A stretch of DNA of 64,000 nt from Haloquadratum walsbyi J07HQW1. Its GTDB lineage: Archaea; Halobacteriota; Halobacteria; Halobacteriales; Haloferacaceae. Every line of letters starts with the position of its first letter. Position 1 is the first letter of the stretch. The translations under genes and the position numbers were made by a program. The DNA lies in NCBI GenBank assembly GCA_000415965.1, contig KE356560.1, positions 570,936-634,935 of the forward strand, read 5' to 3'. Below are positions 55,786-64,000 of the stretch, one piece after another. The notes under the pieces are model-generated. The model saw only the letters and a list, made by a program, of their open reading frames with translations. It was not told the origin of the DNA and made no database searches.

Positions 55786-55895
55786 ATATCATATGAACAG
55801 GCGGATCATTGCACACTGGCAGGAGACTCACCTGTCCGGTTTGTCATTTGATATAGCGATATACAGTGTATTAGATTCAAACGGTCGAACTCACG

Positions 55896-55905
55896 ATATT
55901 TTTAG
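55896..55905 (+). promoter_or_regulatory. TATA element of rio2
   Basis: The sequence atatttttag is centred 28 nt before the ATG at 55928, which supports that start and a leaderless transcript. Confidence 0.5.
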
Positions 55906-55927
55906 GCGTTGCTGCCATCAAATAACT

Positions 55928-56845
55928 ATGGTGCGGAATGTCGCCGGCGTGATGACCGAATTAGAGCCTGAGGATTTCTATTTACTTTCAGGTGTCGAGC
56001 AGGGAATGCGGTTCTCTGAGTGGGTTAATCGCGGAAAGTTGCCACAGCTATCAGGACTTTCACCTGAGGAGGTTAATTACCGTCTTGATCGATGTGCGAC
56101 TCGGGAATTAATTGAGCGAAAAACAATTCAATATGAAGGATACACACTCACGGCTGAGGGATATGATGCCCTTGCTCTTCGCACATTCAGTAAGCGTGAG
56201 ACAGTTGATGGAGTTGGTGCACCGCTTGGGGTCGGAAAAGAGAGTGATGTTCTAGAAGTAAAATCGTATAAACCACTTGCATTAAAATTCCACAGAGAAG
56301 GATATACTAACTTTCGTGAGGTAATGCGCGAGCGTGATTATACAGCCGAGAATGATCACGTCTCGTGGCTTTATACTGCTCGAAAAGCAGCCGAACGCGA
56401 GTATGAAGCGCTTGAGGCGCTGTATCCCGATGTCTCGGTCCCACAACCGATTGATCAGAATCGTCATGGAATTGTGATGAGTAAGTTTGAGGCAGTTGAG
56501 CTTAATCGCGCGCAATTGCCACAACAGCAGGCTATTGGTGTACTTGAGTTGATCCTCACGGAAATGCAGCGTGCGTACGACAATGGATACGTCCATGCCG
56601 ATATGAGTGAGTATAATGTTGCGGTGAGTGAAAATGGAGTAACAGTCTTTGATTGGCCACAGGCTGTCTCAACAGATCATGAAAACGCTCACGAACGTCT
56701 TTGTCGTGATATTTCAAACTTATTAATGTATTTTGAACGCAAATATCCAAATGCGACCGATAGGATTGACGCTGAATCAGATGCTGTCCGTATCGCTAAC
56801 TCGATTGCCGCAGGGCAGTTTGAGTCAGTTGATAACATATCATAA
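55928..56845 (+). CDS. rio2: RIO2-type serine/threonine protein kinase
   Basis: This 305-residue kinase begins MVRNVAGVMTELEPEDFYLL, the winged-helix domain specific to RIO2, with a LIERKTIQYEGYTLTAEGYDA wing. The kinase domain has the nucleotide loop GAPLGVGKESDVLEV (near residue 97), the lysine in LALKFHREG, the catalytic loop HADMSEYNVAV (near 222) and the metal Asp in VFDWPQAV. RIO2 acts in maturation of the small ribosomal subunit. The open frame continues to 55793 through IS sequence; the ATG at 55928 is the family start. Confidence 0.93.
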   Translation: MVRNVAGVMTELEPEDFYLLSGVEQGMRFSEWVNRGKLPQLSGLSPEEVNYRLDRCATRELIERKTIQYEGYTLTAEGYDALALRTFSKRETVDGVGAPLGVGKESDVLEVKSYKPLALKFHREGYTNFREVMRERDYTAENDHVSWLYTARKAAEREYEALEALYPDVSVPQPIDQNRHGIVMSKFEAVELNRAQLPQQQAIGVLELILTEMQRAYDNGYVHADMSEYNVAVSENGVTVFDWPQAVSTDHENAHERLCRDISNLLMYFERKYPNATDRIDAESDAVRIANSIAAGQFESVDNIS

Positions 56846-56989
56846 TTATTGAAAAATCCGCTCACAAACTGCTAACAAAGAGATCTAAGCATAATTAATT
56901 GCTGTATATAAACTGTATGTCGCGATATCAAACTCCACTATCTGGAAGATGTGACTACATCCGGTACAGCAGACCTGTAAGAAGCCCAC
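56846..56989. other. Spacer after rio2
   Basis: A/T-rich; no gene seen. Confidence 0.3.
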
Positions 56990-58345
56990 TCTTTCGATTC
57001 GTCATGAACACCGAATACTACCAGTGATCGTCGTGTTTGGAGTTCTCTTTCTGCCGGTAATTAATTTCGTTGAGTCCCGCTCATCGTTGCCGAGATGCAG
57101 TTTTCGATCAGTCTCGTCGGTTCGTCCCCTTCTTGAGGAGCCGTTTCGCCTGGTCTTTCTCACTCGTCTGCATTCGCTTGGGCACGACGTAGGAGAGGTC
57201 ACGCTGGTTTAGCATCTCCAGGATGTGTTGACTATCGAACTCCCGATCCATCAGCACATTATTGACGTGAACGAGAGGTTCTCTGCCGAGTCCAAGAGGT
57301 CCTTGACGGTCTCCGTCGTGTTGTCCCCTTCCCGGACTGGACGCGCATCTAAGACGATTGGGACGGCATTCCCGACCAGCTGAACCGTTGCCCACTGGGA
57401 AGCATACTTGTCGGCTTTCTCCTTCGTCCCGATAATCCCGTCTTCATGACCGGTCGATTGCCAGTGAACGGGTTGGACTCGATAATATCTATGGTCACGA
57501 TTCCGGCCCCGAAGAACTGTTCTGTCTCTGCGACCCGGTCCAGCAGTCGACTCACCGCCTATCGGTACATCTCCCGAATCTCTTTGATAAAGAGGTCTCG
57601 GATGTGGTCGCGATGAGCGTGCCCGAGAGGTGTCCGCTCTCGTGTTGACTCGTGAGTGAAACTGCGAGCACCCTCGTTGGCGGCTAGATTCTCACGTAGT
57701 CCCAGGTAGGTCTGTAAGCCCCAGTAAGCGTTCTCGTGAATCTCACAACCGTCTCCACAATCTAACGAGAACGCTGAACGCTGGGAAGACAGTTCGACTG
57801 ACGTGCTCAGTAATCGTCACAGCGTTGTTGAGGATAGCCTGACTGTCTGGATCTGATTCGTCTGCGTTGTTGCTTCGAGGCGGGAGGCTTCGTTCTGGCT
57901 CGCGCGGGACAGCGACACCTGCATTCTCCGCTTTGACGAGAATCATTCGAGCCGCTTTCCAGACCGTCTCACGCAGGTCTTGTGTGAGACGGTTATTCCA
58001 GCTACGCCAGAGTGTCGGCTGGTTGGGGACTGTCCCCAACTCTAAGCGCTCACAGAGTGCCGGGTGGCTATCGAGGTATTCAACGAGTGCTGTTTCGTGC
58101 TCCGTGGAGTTCTTTCAGCAAGAACATGCGAAAGAGGGTATCCATCTCGTAGCCTGTCGAACCCCCGTAGCAGTCGTGGGCTTCGAGTCTGAAGTAGGTC
58201 ATCGGAAGCTCGCAGACGAACCTCTCAACTGAGCTGTGATTAGGGTGCGTGAACCAGAGTCCCGACACAACTCGAACGTCCGATTCTAATCCGGCGAGCG
58301 CGGTTCGATCGTACAGCGGCGTCGAGTCATATACTGACTACTCAG
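56990..58345 (-). pseudogene. Decayed DDE transposase of a haloarchaeal IS
   Basis: Minus-strand fragments in several frames reconstruct most of one transposase. The N-terminal part is SGLWFTHPNHSSVERFVCEL (58265-58200), then STGYEMDTLFRMFLLKELHG (58160-58095), TLWRSWNNRLTQDLRETVW and PREPERSLPPRSNNADESDP (58020-57840). After frameshifts come a GIVTIDIIESNPFTG segment (57520), KADKYASQWATVQLVGNAVP (57410) and HVNNVLMDREFDSQHILEML (57280-57210), which carries the DREF acidic motif. It stops near 57010, before the last catalytic region. I assign it to the DDE type common in haloarchaea, possibly IS4-related. It is inactive. Confidence 0.7.
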
Positions 58346-58543
58346 CGTGTGGCTGTCGTGCGATCCGTCAGAAGACAGCATATCGAGAGTCGCGAGTCGC
58401 AACCACTACGAGAGGGTGACCACGACACACTCAAGAATTCGTCTAACTGCTCAATATATCCTCTGTATCTCACACGCCCCCTCGATCAGTCATGAAGCAG
58501 TTAATTGGCGCCACACGTTCTTATTTAGCCACGTGAACAACCG

Positions 58544-59639
58544 ATGACCCTGAGCGACACCGAGACGAATATCGACATGGAACATTTTCAGTCATACCTC
58601 TCTACGCACTTTGACGTACACGTCGTCGAGACTGAAATCCTCAACGTAGGTCTCAATCGGATTATCCGCATCGGAACTCCGGAGAATCCCAACGAGTACG
58701 TGGTGCGACACCCCACCAGCGCCCGTACTGATTCGGGGTTCATCGACGCGGCGACCGAATTCAAAGTCATGGAGCGGCTTGAGTCGACCGATGTCCCCGC
58801 TCCGAACGCGATCCACTTCTGTGCGGATGAGTCAGTCCTCGGCACGCCCTTCTCAGTGATCGAGTTCGTCGAAGGTGCTGGAATTCACCAGGGGGAGTCA
58901 CTTCCGCCCGGTCAACAAACTCCACGAGCACGCGAACGGCTCGGAACGCTGCTCGTTGATACGCTTACACATCTTCACACTGTCGATGTCGACCAGTTCG
59001 ACGATATCTGTGAACGCGTTCGTCCCACAGAACAGGTCGCTCAGACACTCGCCCAGCTGGAGGACGCGACGAACGCCACCGAACACGACTGTGAATCACT
59101 GTGGTGGGTCGCCGACTGGTTAGAACACGCCAGAGCGCTCAGCGACTGCCCTCGTTCACGGTGACTACAAACTAGACAACGTCTTCTGGACGTGGCCGGA
59201 TGGCCCCCGGGTAGGTGCGGTCGTTGATTGGGAAACGGCGATGATACGAGATCCACGAACAGAGCTGGGGAATTTGCTGTTCTACTGGTGTGCGGCGACC
59301 GACCCCTCACCATCGATAGACGAGTTTGCCGACCGGCATTCAGATGCAGTGATAGCCGAGCTACGAAAGCGAGACCAACGCGGGTTCTGGTCGTTCACAA
59401 GCGAGCCGGGAAGCGTAGGTCGCCACGATCTGGTCTCCCAGTGGGAGCGTACTACTGGACTCGAGTACGACAACGATCGCTTCTACCGCAGCTTCAGCGC
59501 GTTCATGTTGGCGACCGTGTGGGAGGGTCTGTACGCCGATGCGCTCGAACACGGCGAGGATAGCAGCGACTGGGAGGCCCACATCGAGTACGTGGCACGA
59601 CTTGCCCGGATGATCGCTACTGGTGAGGTGCCACTGTAA
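58544..59639 (+). pseudogene. APH-type phosphotransferase, frameshifted near 59145
   Basis: The first frame (58544-59164) gives an N-terminal lobe with LNRIIRIGTPENPNEYVVRH and FSVIEFVEGAGIHQGESLPP. It fails just before the catalytic loop. In the next frame, from about 59148, follow ALVHGDYKLDNVFWTW, VGAVVDWETAMIRDPRTELGN (Brenner and DFG-equivalent motifs, with catalytic Asp in HGDYKLDN and metal Asp in DWE), and a helical C terminus to 59639. Joined, the protein is about 365 residues, in the family of aminoglycoside and choline/homoserine kinases. In haloarchaea similar proteins are general small-molecule kinases. One extra base around 59141-59148 explains the break. Confidence 0.75.
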
Positions 59640-59732
59640 AATTCGCTTCGACCAGCCTTCAGGTACGTATCCCTACCTAACGGCGGTTTCGGTAGAAAAG
59701 AGTCGAATCAACGAGATTTCAACGGACCTCCG

Positions 59733-60084
59733 CTAATGTAGCTCTTCGACGAGCCCAGCAACCGCCTCGTTGACGAGATTGTTGTCAAGGCGACCTCGCC
59801 AGAGGTCGATATCTCGTGGTCGATCGATTGGACGCCCCAAGGGACGATTCGACTCTCGTCGGGCGTCCCACCACGCAGCCATCTCTCTTCGGGAATATCG
59901 ATGAGGTCGTCCATCCAGGATTTCGTCGTTAACGTCAACTTAATATACTGCTCGCCGCGGGACGGACGACCTTCGTGATTCAAGAGAATGAGCCACGGTC
60001 AGGCATCGTCCTCCCTTTGAAACGGGTCGTCACCGTGAACTATGTCGCCCCGCTCAAAATCGGGGTTGCGGTCTCGTCAGTCAC
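59733..60084 (-). pseudogene. Decayed PemK/MazF-like toxin
   Basis: Minus-strand fragments read, after a shift near the start, FERGDIVHGDDPFQRED. An in-frame stop follows, then PWLILLNHEGRPSRGEQYIK and LTLTTKSWMDDLIDIPEERW. RGGTPDESRIVPWGVQSIDH comes next, a further shift, and DLWRGRLDNNLVNEAVAGLV at the end. This is a haloarchaeal PemK/MazF-type toxin of about 115 residues with one internal stop and two shifts. Its GTG start would overlap the stop of the upstream antitoxin-like gene (gtga), as in an intact pair. Confidence 0.65.
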
Positions 60085-60446
60085 TGCTCGTTCTCCACGC
60101 TCGGATGTTCGCTGGGTGCGTCTTCGCGCCACGACTGCTTATCTTCGTCACCGAGTTGCTCGTTGAACAGAGCGGTCGCCCGTTCGTAGCCACTATACCC
60201 GTCAAGTCACTGGGTGTCATCAGTTACGGTCTAGTAGGTTGCCCTGTGTTCGACCAAGCCACGGTTCTTCAGTCGCGAGAGCGCAGTGCTGACCGCGCCC
60301 TCGTCGAGGGCGACTTGAGAGGCAATCTCGCGTCTTGAACGGACGATCGTCGTGAGCAGCGAGAAACCCGATACCTGATTCGGGACCGATAGGTCTTTGA
60401 GTTCGTCCTCAGTTGTGTTCTCGAAGGTGTCTCGGTCGATGGACAT
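60081..60446 (-). pseudogene. Decayed MarR-like antitoxin/regulator
   Basis: The frame starts MSIDRDTFENTTEDELKDLS and carries a winged helix (REIASQVALDEGAVSTALSR, LKNRGLVEHRATY). It is broken by a TAG right after ATY and a TGA eight codons later, then resumes GYERATALFNEQLGDEDKQS to 60081. In homologues a Trp and an Arg codon stand at those two positions (inferred from codon similarity tgg/tag and cga/tga). It precedes the toxin relic with a four-base overlap. Confidence 0.6.
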
Positions 60447-60780
60447 CTTAAACGAAGGTACGCCACCCACTATGAAGAGTGTCAGAACTGAGATTATTGA
60501 AAATACCGAAGGAGATAATACTACGCTGTTCAGCGAGTAGAAATCACCCCAAGCAAGAAATCTGAGAATCATATGCGTTCAGAAAGTCAGCCTCAACTCA
60601 TGCCACTATCACCGAATGTGGGGGTTTGCCCTTTATTCAGATCCGATCAAACGGTAATTAGAGTACTGATATCAGCTGTATTGTATGGATAAGTTGACTC
60701 TTTTCAGAATCACTGAGTCACCGCGGATAAGAATCTGTGCCCGATTAATTCACTCGTATGAGTAGTGCATACTATCGTAA
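60447..60780. other. Gene-free stretch
   Basis: About 330 bp with no supported gene. Some of it is probably the promoter of the dead toxin-antitoxin pair and the end of the transporter operon. G/C content falls back to the A/T-rich level of the core here. Confidence 0.3.
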
Positions 60781-61839
60781 TCAATCCTGTTGAAAAAGGT
60801 GGATTGCAGTCAGAGGAAACGTAACTTCGATCGTCTCATCCGGCACAAGTGATAGTCGATGTGTCATTGGCGGATGGACAGTCGCCGTCAGCGTAATATC
60901 TGCTGTCTGGATAGCAACAGTCACTCGAGTCATCGATCCTTCAGTCAATTGTTGAATAATCGTCCCAATGAATGAATGACACTGACTTTGGAGGTCACGC
61001 ATTGATTGCGGACCAACCTGTATGCGGGCGGGGTGAACAGAGGCAGTAACGTAATTATCGCCCGTCCAAGTGACTGTAGTCTGAAGTGTCTGCTCACCGG
61101 TGTTGATAATCGCACCGTGCTCATTATGATCAGTTACGGTGACATCGAACAGATTCTCATTTCCGGTAAACTGGGCAACGAATGCAGTGGTGGGGGCATC
61201 GCGAATTACCTGTGGGGTTCCAATCTGTTCGATCATCCCTGCTTTGACAATTGCAAGACGGTCACCAAGTGCAGTTGCTGTTCGTTGATCATGGGTGACG
61301 TATATGACCGGAATATCGAGTGTCTGGAATAACGTCCGGAGATCACCTCGAAGTCGGCGACGAATTGGCGCATCAAGACTTGAGAGCGGTTCATCAAGAA
61401 GCAATACAGCTGGATCAGCAGCGAGTGTTCGGGCAAGCGCAACACGCTGGCGCTCACCACCAGACAGCGCTCCTGGCTTTCGGTCAAGAATGTGATCAAT
61501 ATCCAACAGCCTGGTATATCTGTCGATATGCTCAGTCGTGGGAGCCGCATAGGCAATATTTTCATACGCTGTCATATGTGGAAACAACGCTCCATCCTGG
61601 AACACAACGCCAACATCCCGACGCTCAATTGGGCAATCGACCAGTGAACGTCCATTGAGCCGGATTGAGCCAGCATCTGGTTGAACGATCCCAGCGACTG
61701 ATGAAAGGATAGTTGTTTTTCCACTCCCGGATGGACCAAGGACCGCAAGAACCTCATTATCGATTGCAAACGAAAGTGGTCCGAGCGTGAAATTCTCATA
61801 CGTCGTCGTGACATCAGTCAGTGTGAGGGTCATGTCCAT
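60781..61839 (-). CDS. Molybdate/tungstate-type ABC transporter ATPase
   Basis: This 352-residue ATPase has Walker A GPSGSGKT (near residue 35), the Q-loop GVVFQDG, signature ALSGGERQRVALARTL (near 130), Walker B VLLLDEPLSSLDAP and the switch His in VIYVTHDQ. After residue 235 a C-terminal TOBE/MOP-like domain of about 110 residues begins with NLFDVTVTDHNEHGAII and contains TASVHPARIQVGP. This organisation fits ModC/WtpC. It overlaps the permease gene by ten bases and is the last gene of the unit. Confidence 0.88.
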   Translation of the reverse strand: MDMTLTLTDVTTTYENFTLGPLSFAIDNEVLAVLGPSGSGKTTILSSVAGIVQPDAGSIRLNGRSLVDCPIERRDVGVVFQDGALFPHMTAYENIAYAAPTTEHIDRYTRLLDIDHILDRKPGALSGGERQRVALARTLAADPAVLLLDEPLSSLDAPIRRRLRGDLRTLFQTLDIPVIYVTHDQRTATALGDRLAIVKAGMIEQIGTPQVIRDAPTTAFVAQFTGNENLFDVTVTDHNEHGAIINTGEQTLQTTVTWTGDNYVTASVHPARIQVGPQSMRDLQSQCHSFIGTIIQQLTEGSMTRVTVAIQTADITLTATVHPPMTHRLSLVPDETIEVTFPLTAIHLFQQD

Positions 61840-62645
61840 GGATTGTGCGCAACGGTATGCAAAACAATGAGTGAAACCAAAGCAACAGCAAGAAGAATAA
61901 TCGCAACCGGATATGCCCGCTCAATTCCGGCAGCGACAAACGATACCCATATTTGAACCGGCATAGTCCGCGGGTAATATGCGAGCATCATCGTCGCACC
62001 GAACTCACCCATTGCGCGAGCAAATGCAAGTGTCACACCAGCAAGAATACCTGGACCTGCGAGTGGAACGGTTATATGACGGGCTGTCTGGAGACGACTT
62101 TTGCCAAGTGCACGAGATGCGTACTCAAGTGTCTCATCAACTCGTTCAATGGCTGCTTTCGCCGTGACAACAACAAAGGGTGACGCGACAAACGTCTGTG
62201 CAAGCACAACACCGGCGAGTGACCGGGTCAAGTTGATCCCACTAGCACCCGCGATGTCTCCAAGCGATGTCGTTGGACCGATGACAGTTAATAATACAAC
62301 GCCACTGACCGTGGGGGGAAGAACAAGTGGTAAAACAACAAACCCAAGACCTACCTGCTGCCAGACTGTCTCTGTGCGCGCAAGCCAATATGCCAATGGA
62401 AGACCAAGTCCAGTTGCAAGAAGTGTGCTGAGTGATGCACCGAGTACTGATGTCATGATTGCCCGTTGAACTGCCGGGTCAGTGAGTTCAGCAAAGACCG
62501 TGATTGGTCGGACCGACAGAAGGAGTGAAATAACTGGGATCGAATAATAAAAGAGCAATAAGCCACCGAGAAGAAAAACGATACTCAACCAATCACGGTG
62601 AATTGAAATCAACTTGAAAGTAGTATCTGTCTGAGATGAGGACAT
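61830..62645 (-). CDS. Molybdate/tungstate-type ABC transporter permease
   Basis: This 271-residue permease has about six membrane helices and the EAA loop, here EYASRALGKSRLQTARHITV followed by PLAGPGILAGVTLAFARAMGEFGATMML, the classic ModB/WtpB/CysT block near residues 180-220. GLPLAYWLARTE is near 80. It forms the channel for an oxyanion delivered by the binding protein at 62894. Start and stop are tight to neighbours: it overlaps the ATPase gene by ten bases. Confidence 0.88.
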   Translation of the reverse strand: MSSSQTDTTFKLISIHRDWLSIVFLLGGLLLFYYSIPVISLLLSVRPITVFAELTDPAVQRAIMTSVLGASLSTLLATGLGLPLAYWLARTETVWQQVGLGFVVLPLVLPPTVSGVVLLTVIGPTTSLGDIAGASGINLTRSLAGVVLAQTFVASPFVVVTAKAAIERVDETLEYASRALGKSRLQTARHITVPLAGPGILAGVTLAFARAMGEFGATMMLAYYPRTMPVQIWVSFVAAGIERAYPVAIILLAVALVSLIVLHTVAHNPWT

Positions 62646-62893
62646 GCTTGTGAACTTATATATCAGACAGACGTCACTACTGAGTACCCTTCTTTGTTCG
62701 TATAACTGAATAACAGTAATATCATATCAAACCACAAATACTTGTGCTCGGTCCAGATGGTAATACTCATGAGTTATTCTCGACGGTGTATAAGTTCATG
62801 ATGATTCTCAAGCGACTGCACTCACAAATCGAATTTAGCAATAAACTCCGAGGAACGTCTGGATATGCTCGCATCATAACTTGACCATTCATG
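62646..62893. other. Spacer between the binding-protein and permease genes
   Basis: About 250 bp, longer than expected inside an operon. It may hold a separate promoter for the permease and ATPase. No open frame is seen. Confidence 0.35.
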
Positions 62894-63991
62894 TCAATGG
62901 AGGATTGTCAGAGAATCAATTTCAGTGTCCGTCGGCGAAACCGAAGATGGATATGATTCCATACGGGATTTATCCTTTGTGGATGTCGTATCGGACGGCA
63001 TTACCTCTTTAACCGCGGTGGGAACATCGCCCACATGCTGTGGGAACTGATTACGCTGGATGAACCCAGCGTCAGTAAGATACTGTCCGGTCGTGTGTAC
63101 ATTGAAAACCGCTATTGCGGCTTTGCTCATGTGTCTGATTGTTGACCCATAGTTGATAATATTACCCTCGATCGTTTGCTCACTTGGGAGTGTGTACGAG
63201 ACAGTCGAATACCATGAATCAACGTATCGAGGATTGCTCAAATTGATTTGATCTGGTAGATCAATATATGCGTAATCACGCTCTATCGCCATATTTCTGT
63301 ATGTGACTGCAGCGTCAATTGATCCTGTCTCAAATCGGCTAACTAGTCCGGTTTCTGGGTAGATATTGTTTCGATTCTTGAATGCCGGCATGAGCTGTGA
63401 TACATCATCATAATATCGCGAGGCGAGTTCCAGCATAAATAGCGTTCGGTACCCGAGAGGGTCTTGATCTGGGTCTGTGCGACCAAATCTCACAGTCTCG
63501 TTTAATAATGATTTATACCACGCATCTGTCGTTGCAAGGCGACGACCACCTGCTGTCTCAGGATTGTAGGCAAGAACAATTGCGTTGCTTGTGAATACAG
63601 AATACCACTTGGGAGACAGAGGTTGCTCAAAGAGTGCGGTATCAGCCACGGTGACAATATCTGGGTCTCGTTGTCCATCAGCAATAAGCCGGGCAACTGT
63701 CGCAGACCCGTGTGACTCAACGTGGACAGGAACCTCAAGTGATGATCTCAGCCCATTCTCAATTGCGTATTGGAGACTGCCAGCTGCAAGGATTGCAATC
63801 GTCGGTGAAGTCGTCGGCGTGGTCGCATCTGATGTGATTGATGTCGATGTTGATGCAGCAGACGGGGTATTTTGCGCATCACCCGTTAATGCAGTATCAC
63901 CAGACGCAGCGCACCCAGCTGTAGCGGTTGTCAACCCGCCAGCGATCATCTCGAGAAATCTCCGTCGAGATGCTTGTGGGTCCTGAGACAT
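62894..63991 (-). CDS. Molybdate/tungstate-type substrate-binding lipoprotein
   Basis: This 365-residue binding protein has a Tat signal (ASRRRFLEMIAGGL) and a lipobox ending AGC at residue 27, followed by a Thr/Ser-rich linker of about 40 residues. The mature domain has the ModA/WtpA layout: ILAAGSLQYAIENGL, HGSATVARLIADGQRDPDIV, AIVLAYNPET and the anion-binding GRTDPDQDPLGYRTLFMLEL, all typical of archaeal WtpA. It therefore binds tungstate or molybdate; which is preferred is not readable. A Ser/Thr-rich tail follows residue 340. Its start is close to the window edge and looks complete. Confidence 0.88.
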   Translation of the reverse strand: MSQDPQASRRRFLEMIAGGLTTATAGCAASGDTALTGDAQNTPSAASTSTSITSDATTPTTSPTIAILAAGSLQYAIENGLRSSLEVPVHVESHGSATVARLIADGQRDPDIVTVADTALFEQPLSPKWYSVFTSNAIVLAYNPETAGGRRLATTDAWYKSLLNETVRFGRTDPDQDPLGYRTLFMLELASRYYDDVSQLMPAFKNRNNIYPETGLVSRFETGSIDAAVTYRNMAIERDYAYIDLPDQINLSNPRYVDSWYSTVSYTLPSEQTIEGNIINYGSTIRHMSKAAIAVFNVHTTGQYLTDAGFIQRNQFPQHVGDVPTAVKEVMPSDTTSTKDKSRMESYPSSVSPTDTEIDSLTILH

Positions 63992-64000
63992 TGTATAATG

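Overview
The window is chromosomal DNA of a square or related haloarchaeon, most probably Haloquadratum walsbyi or a very close relative. The evidence is a haloarchaeal gene set (thermosome, L10e, NucS, RIO2, FtsZ2 with its CdrL/CdrS partners, the late cobalamin pathway, DUF5786, UPF0215, UPF0146, FAU-1), acidic proteins, Tat lipoprotein signals, leaderless promoters with a TATA element about 27 nt before the start codon, and an A/T-rich base composition that is unusual for haloarchaea. Intergenic space is large and full of decayed transposons, which also fits Haloquadratum. No tRNA, rRNA or CRISPR array was seen.

Layout. 1-9.2 kb: partial UPF0146 gene, HAD phosphatase, MBL hydrolase, DUF5786 protein, UPF0215, family-4 uracil-DNA glycosylase, a phnDCE-type phosphonate importer, hisH and pheA. 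9.2-20.3 kb: housekeeping genes (alanine dehydrogenase-like, thermosome, CspA, VanZ-like, NucS, L10e, an ATP-grasp RimK-like ligase, Hsp20) separated by relics of IS1341-type (tnpB-only) elements. 20.3-30.8 kb: gap and pgk, riboflavin synthase, PrsW-like protease, FAU-1, acyl-CoA thioesterase, two small proteins, and a MinD-like ATPase with an uncharacterised partner. 30.9-43.6 kb: a long minus-strand set for late cobalamin synthesis and salvage (cbiP, cobA, cbiZ, cobD, UPF0284/CobT-like, cobY, cobS, cbiB and a HAD protein). It is split between cobD and the CobT-like gene by a 3.1-kb graveyard of mobile and foreign DNA. 43.7-45.9 kb: the cell-division set cdrL, cdrS, ftsZ2. 46-50.7 kb: another tnpB relic, then a methyltransferase with endonuclease IV, and an aldehyde dehydrogenase. 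51.3-60.5 kb: an accessory zone, visibly richer in G/C outside the RIO2 gene, with a frameshifted K+ channel, HtpX, RIO2, a decayed DDE transposase, a frameshifted APH-type kinase and the ruins of a MarR/PemK-like toxin-antitoxin pair. 60.8-64 kb: a molybdate/tungstate-type ABC importer.

The main non-gene content is repetitive. (i) A 126/139-bp MITE is present twice in opposite orientation, one copy with a perfect 8-bp target duplication. (ii) Two families of roughly 0.4-0.6-kb tnpB-derived non-autonomous elements occur in several copies. (iii) An apparently unassigned family of about 75-85-bp intergenic repeats has five copies. (iv) Hexamer-type simple repeats inside genes encode Thr/Ser/Asp/Glu runs, adding low-complexity stretches to PhnC, Pgk, the RimK-like ligase, FAU-1 and several cobalamin enzymes. 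I found no clearly new multi-gene system. The best candidates for a second look are the repeat families, the insertion in the CobY signature loop, the possible operator before cdrS-ftsZ2, the MinD/unknown-protein pair, and the split K+ channel.
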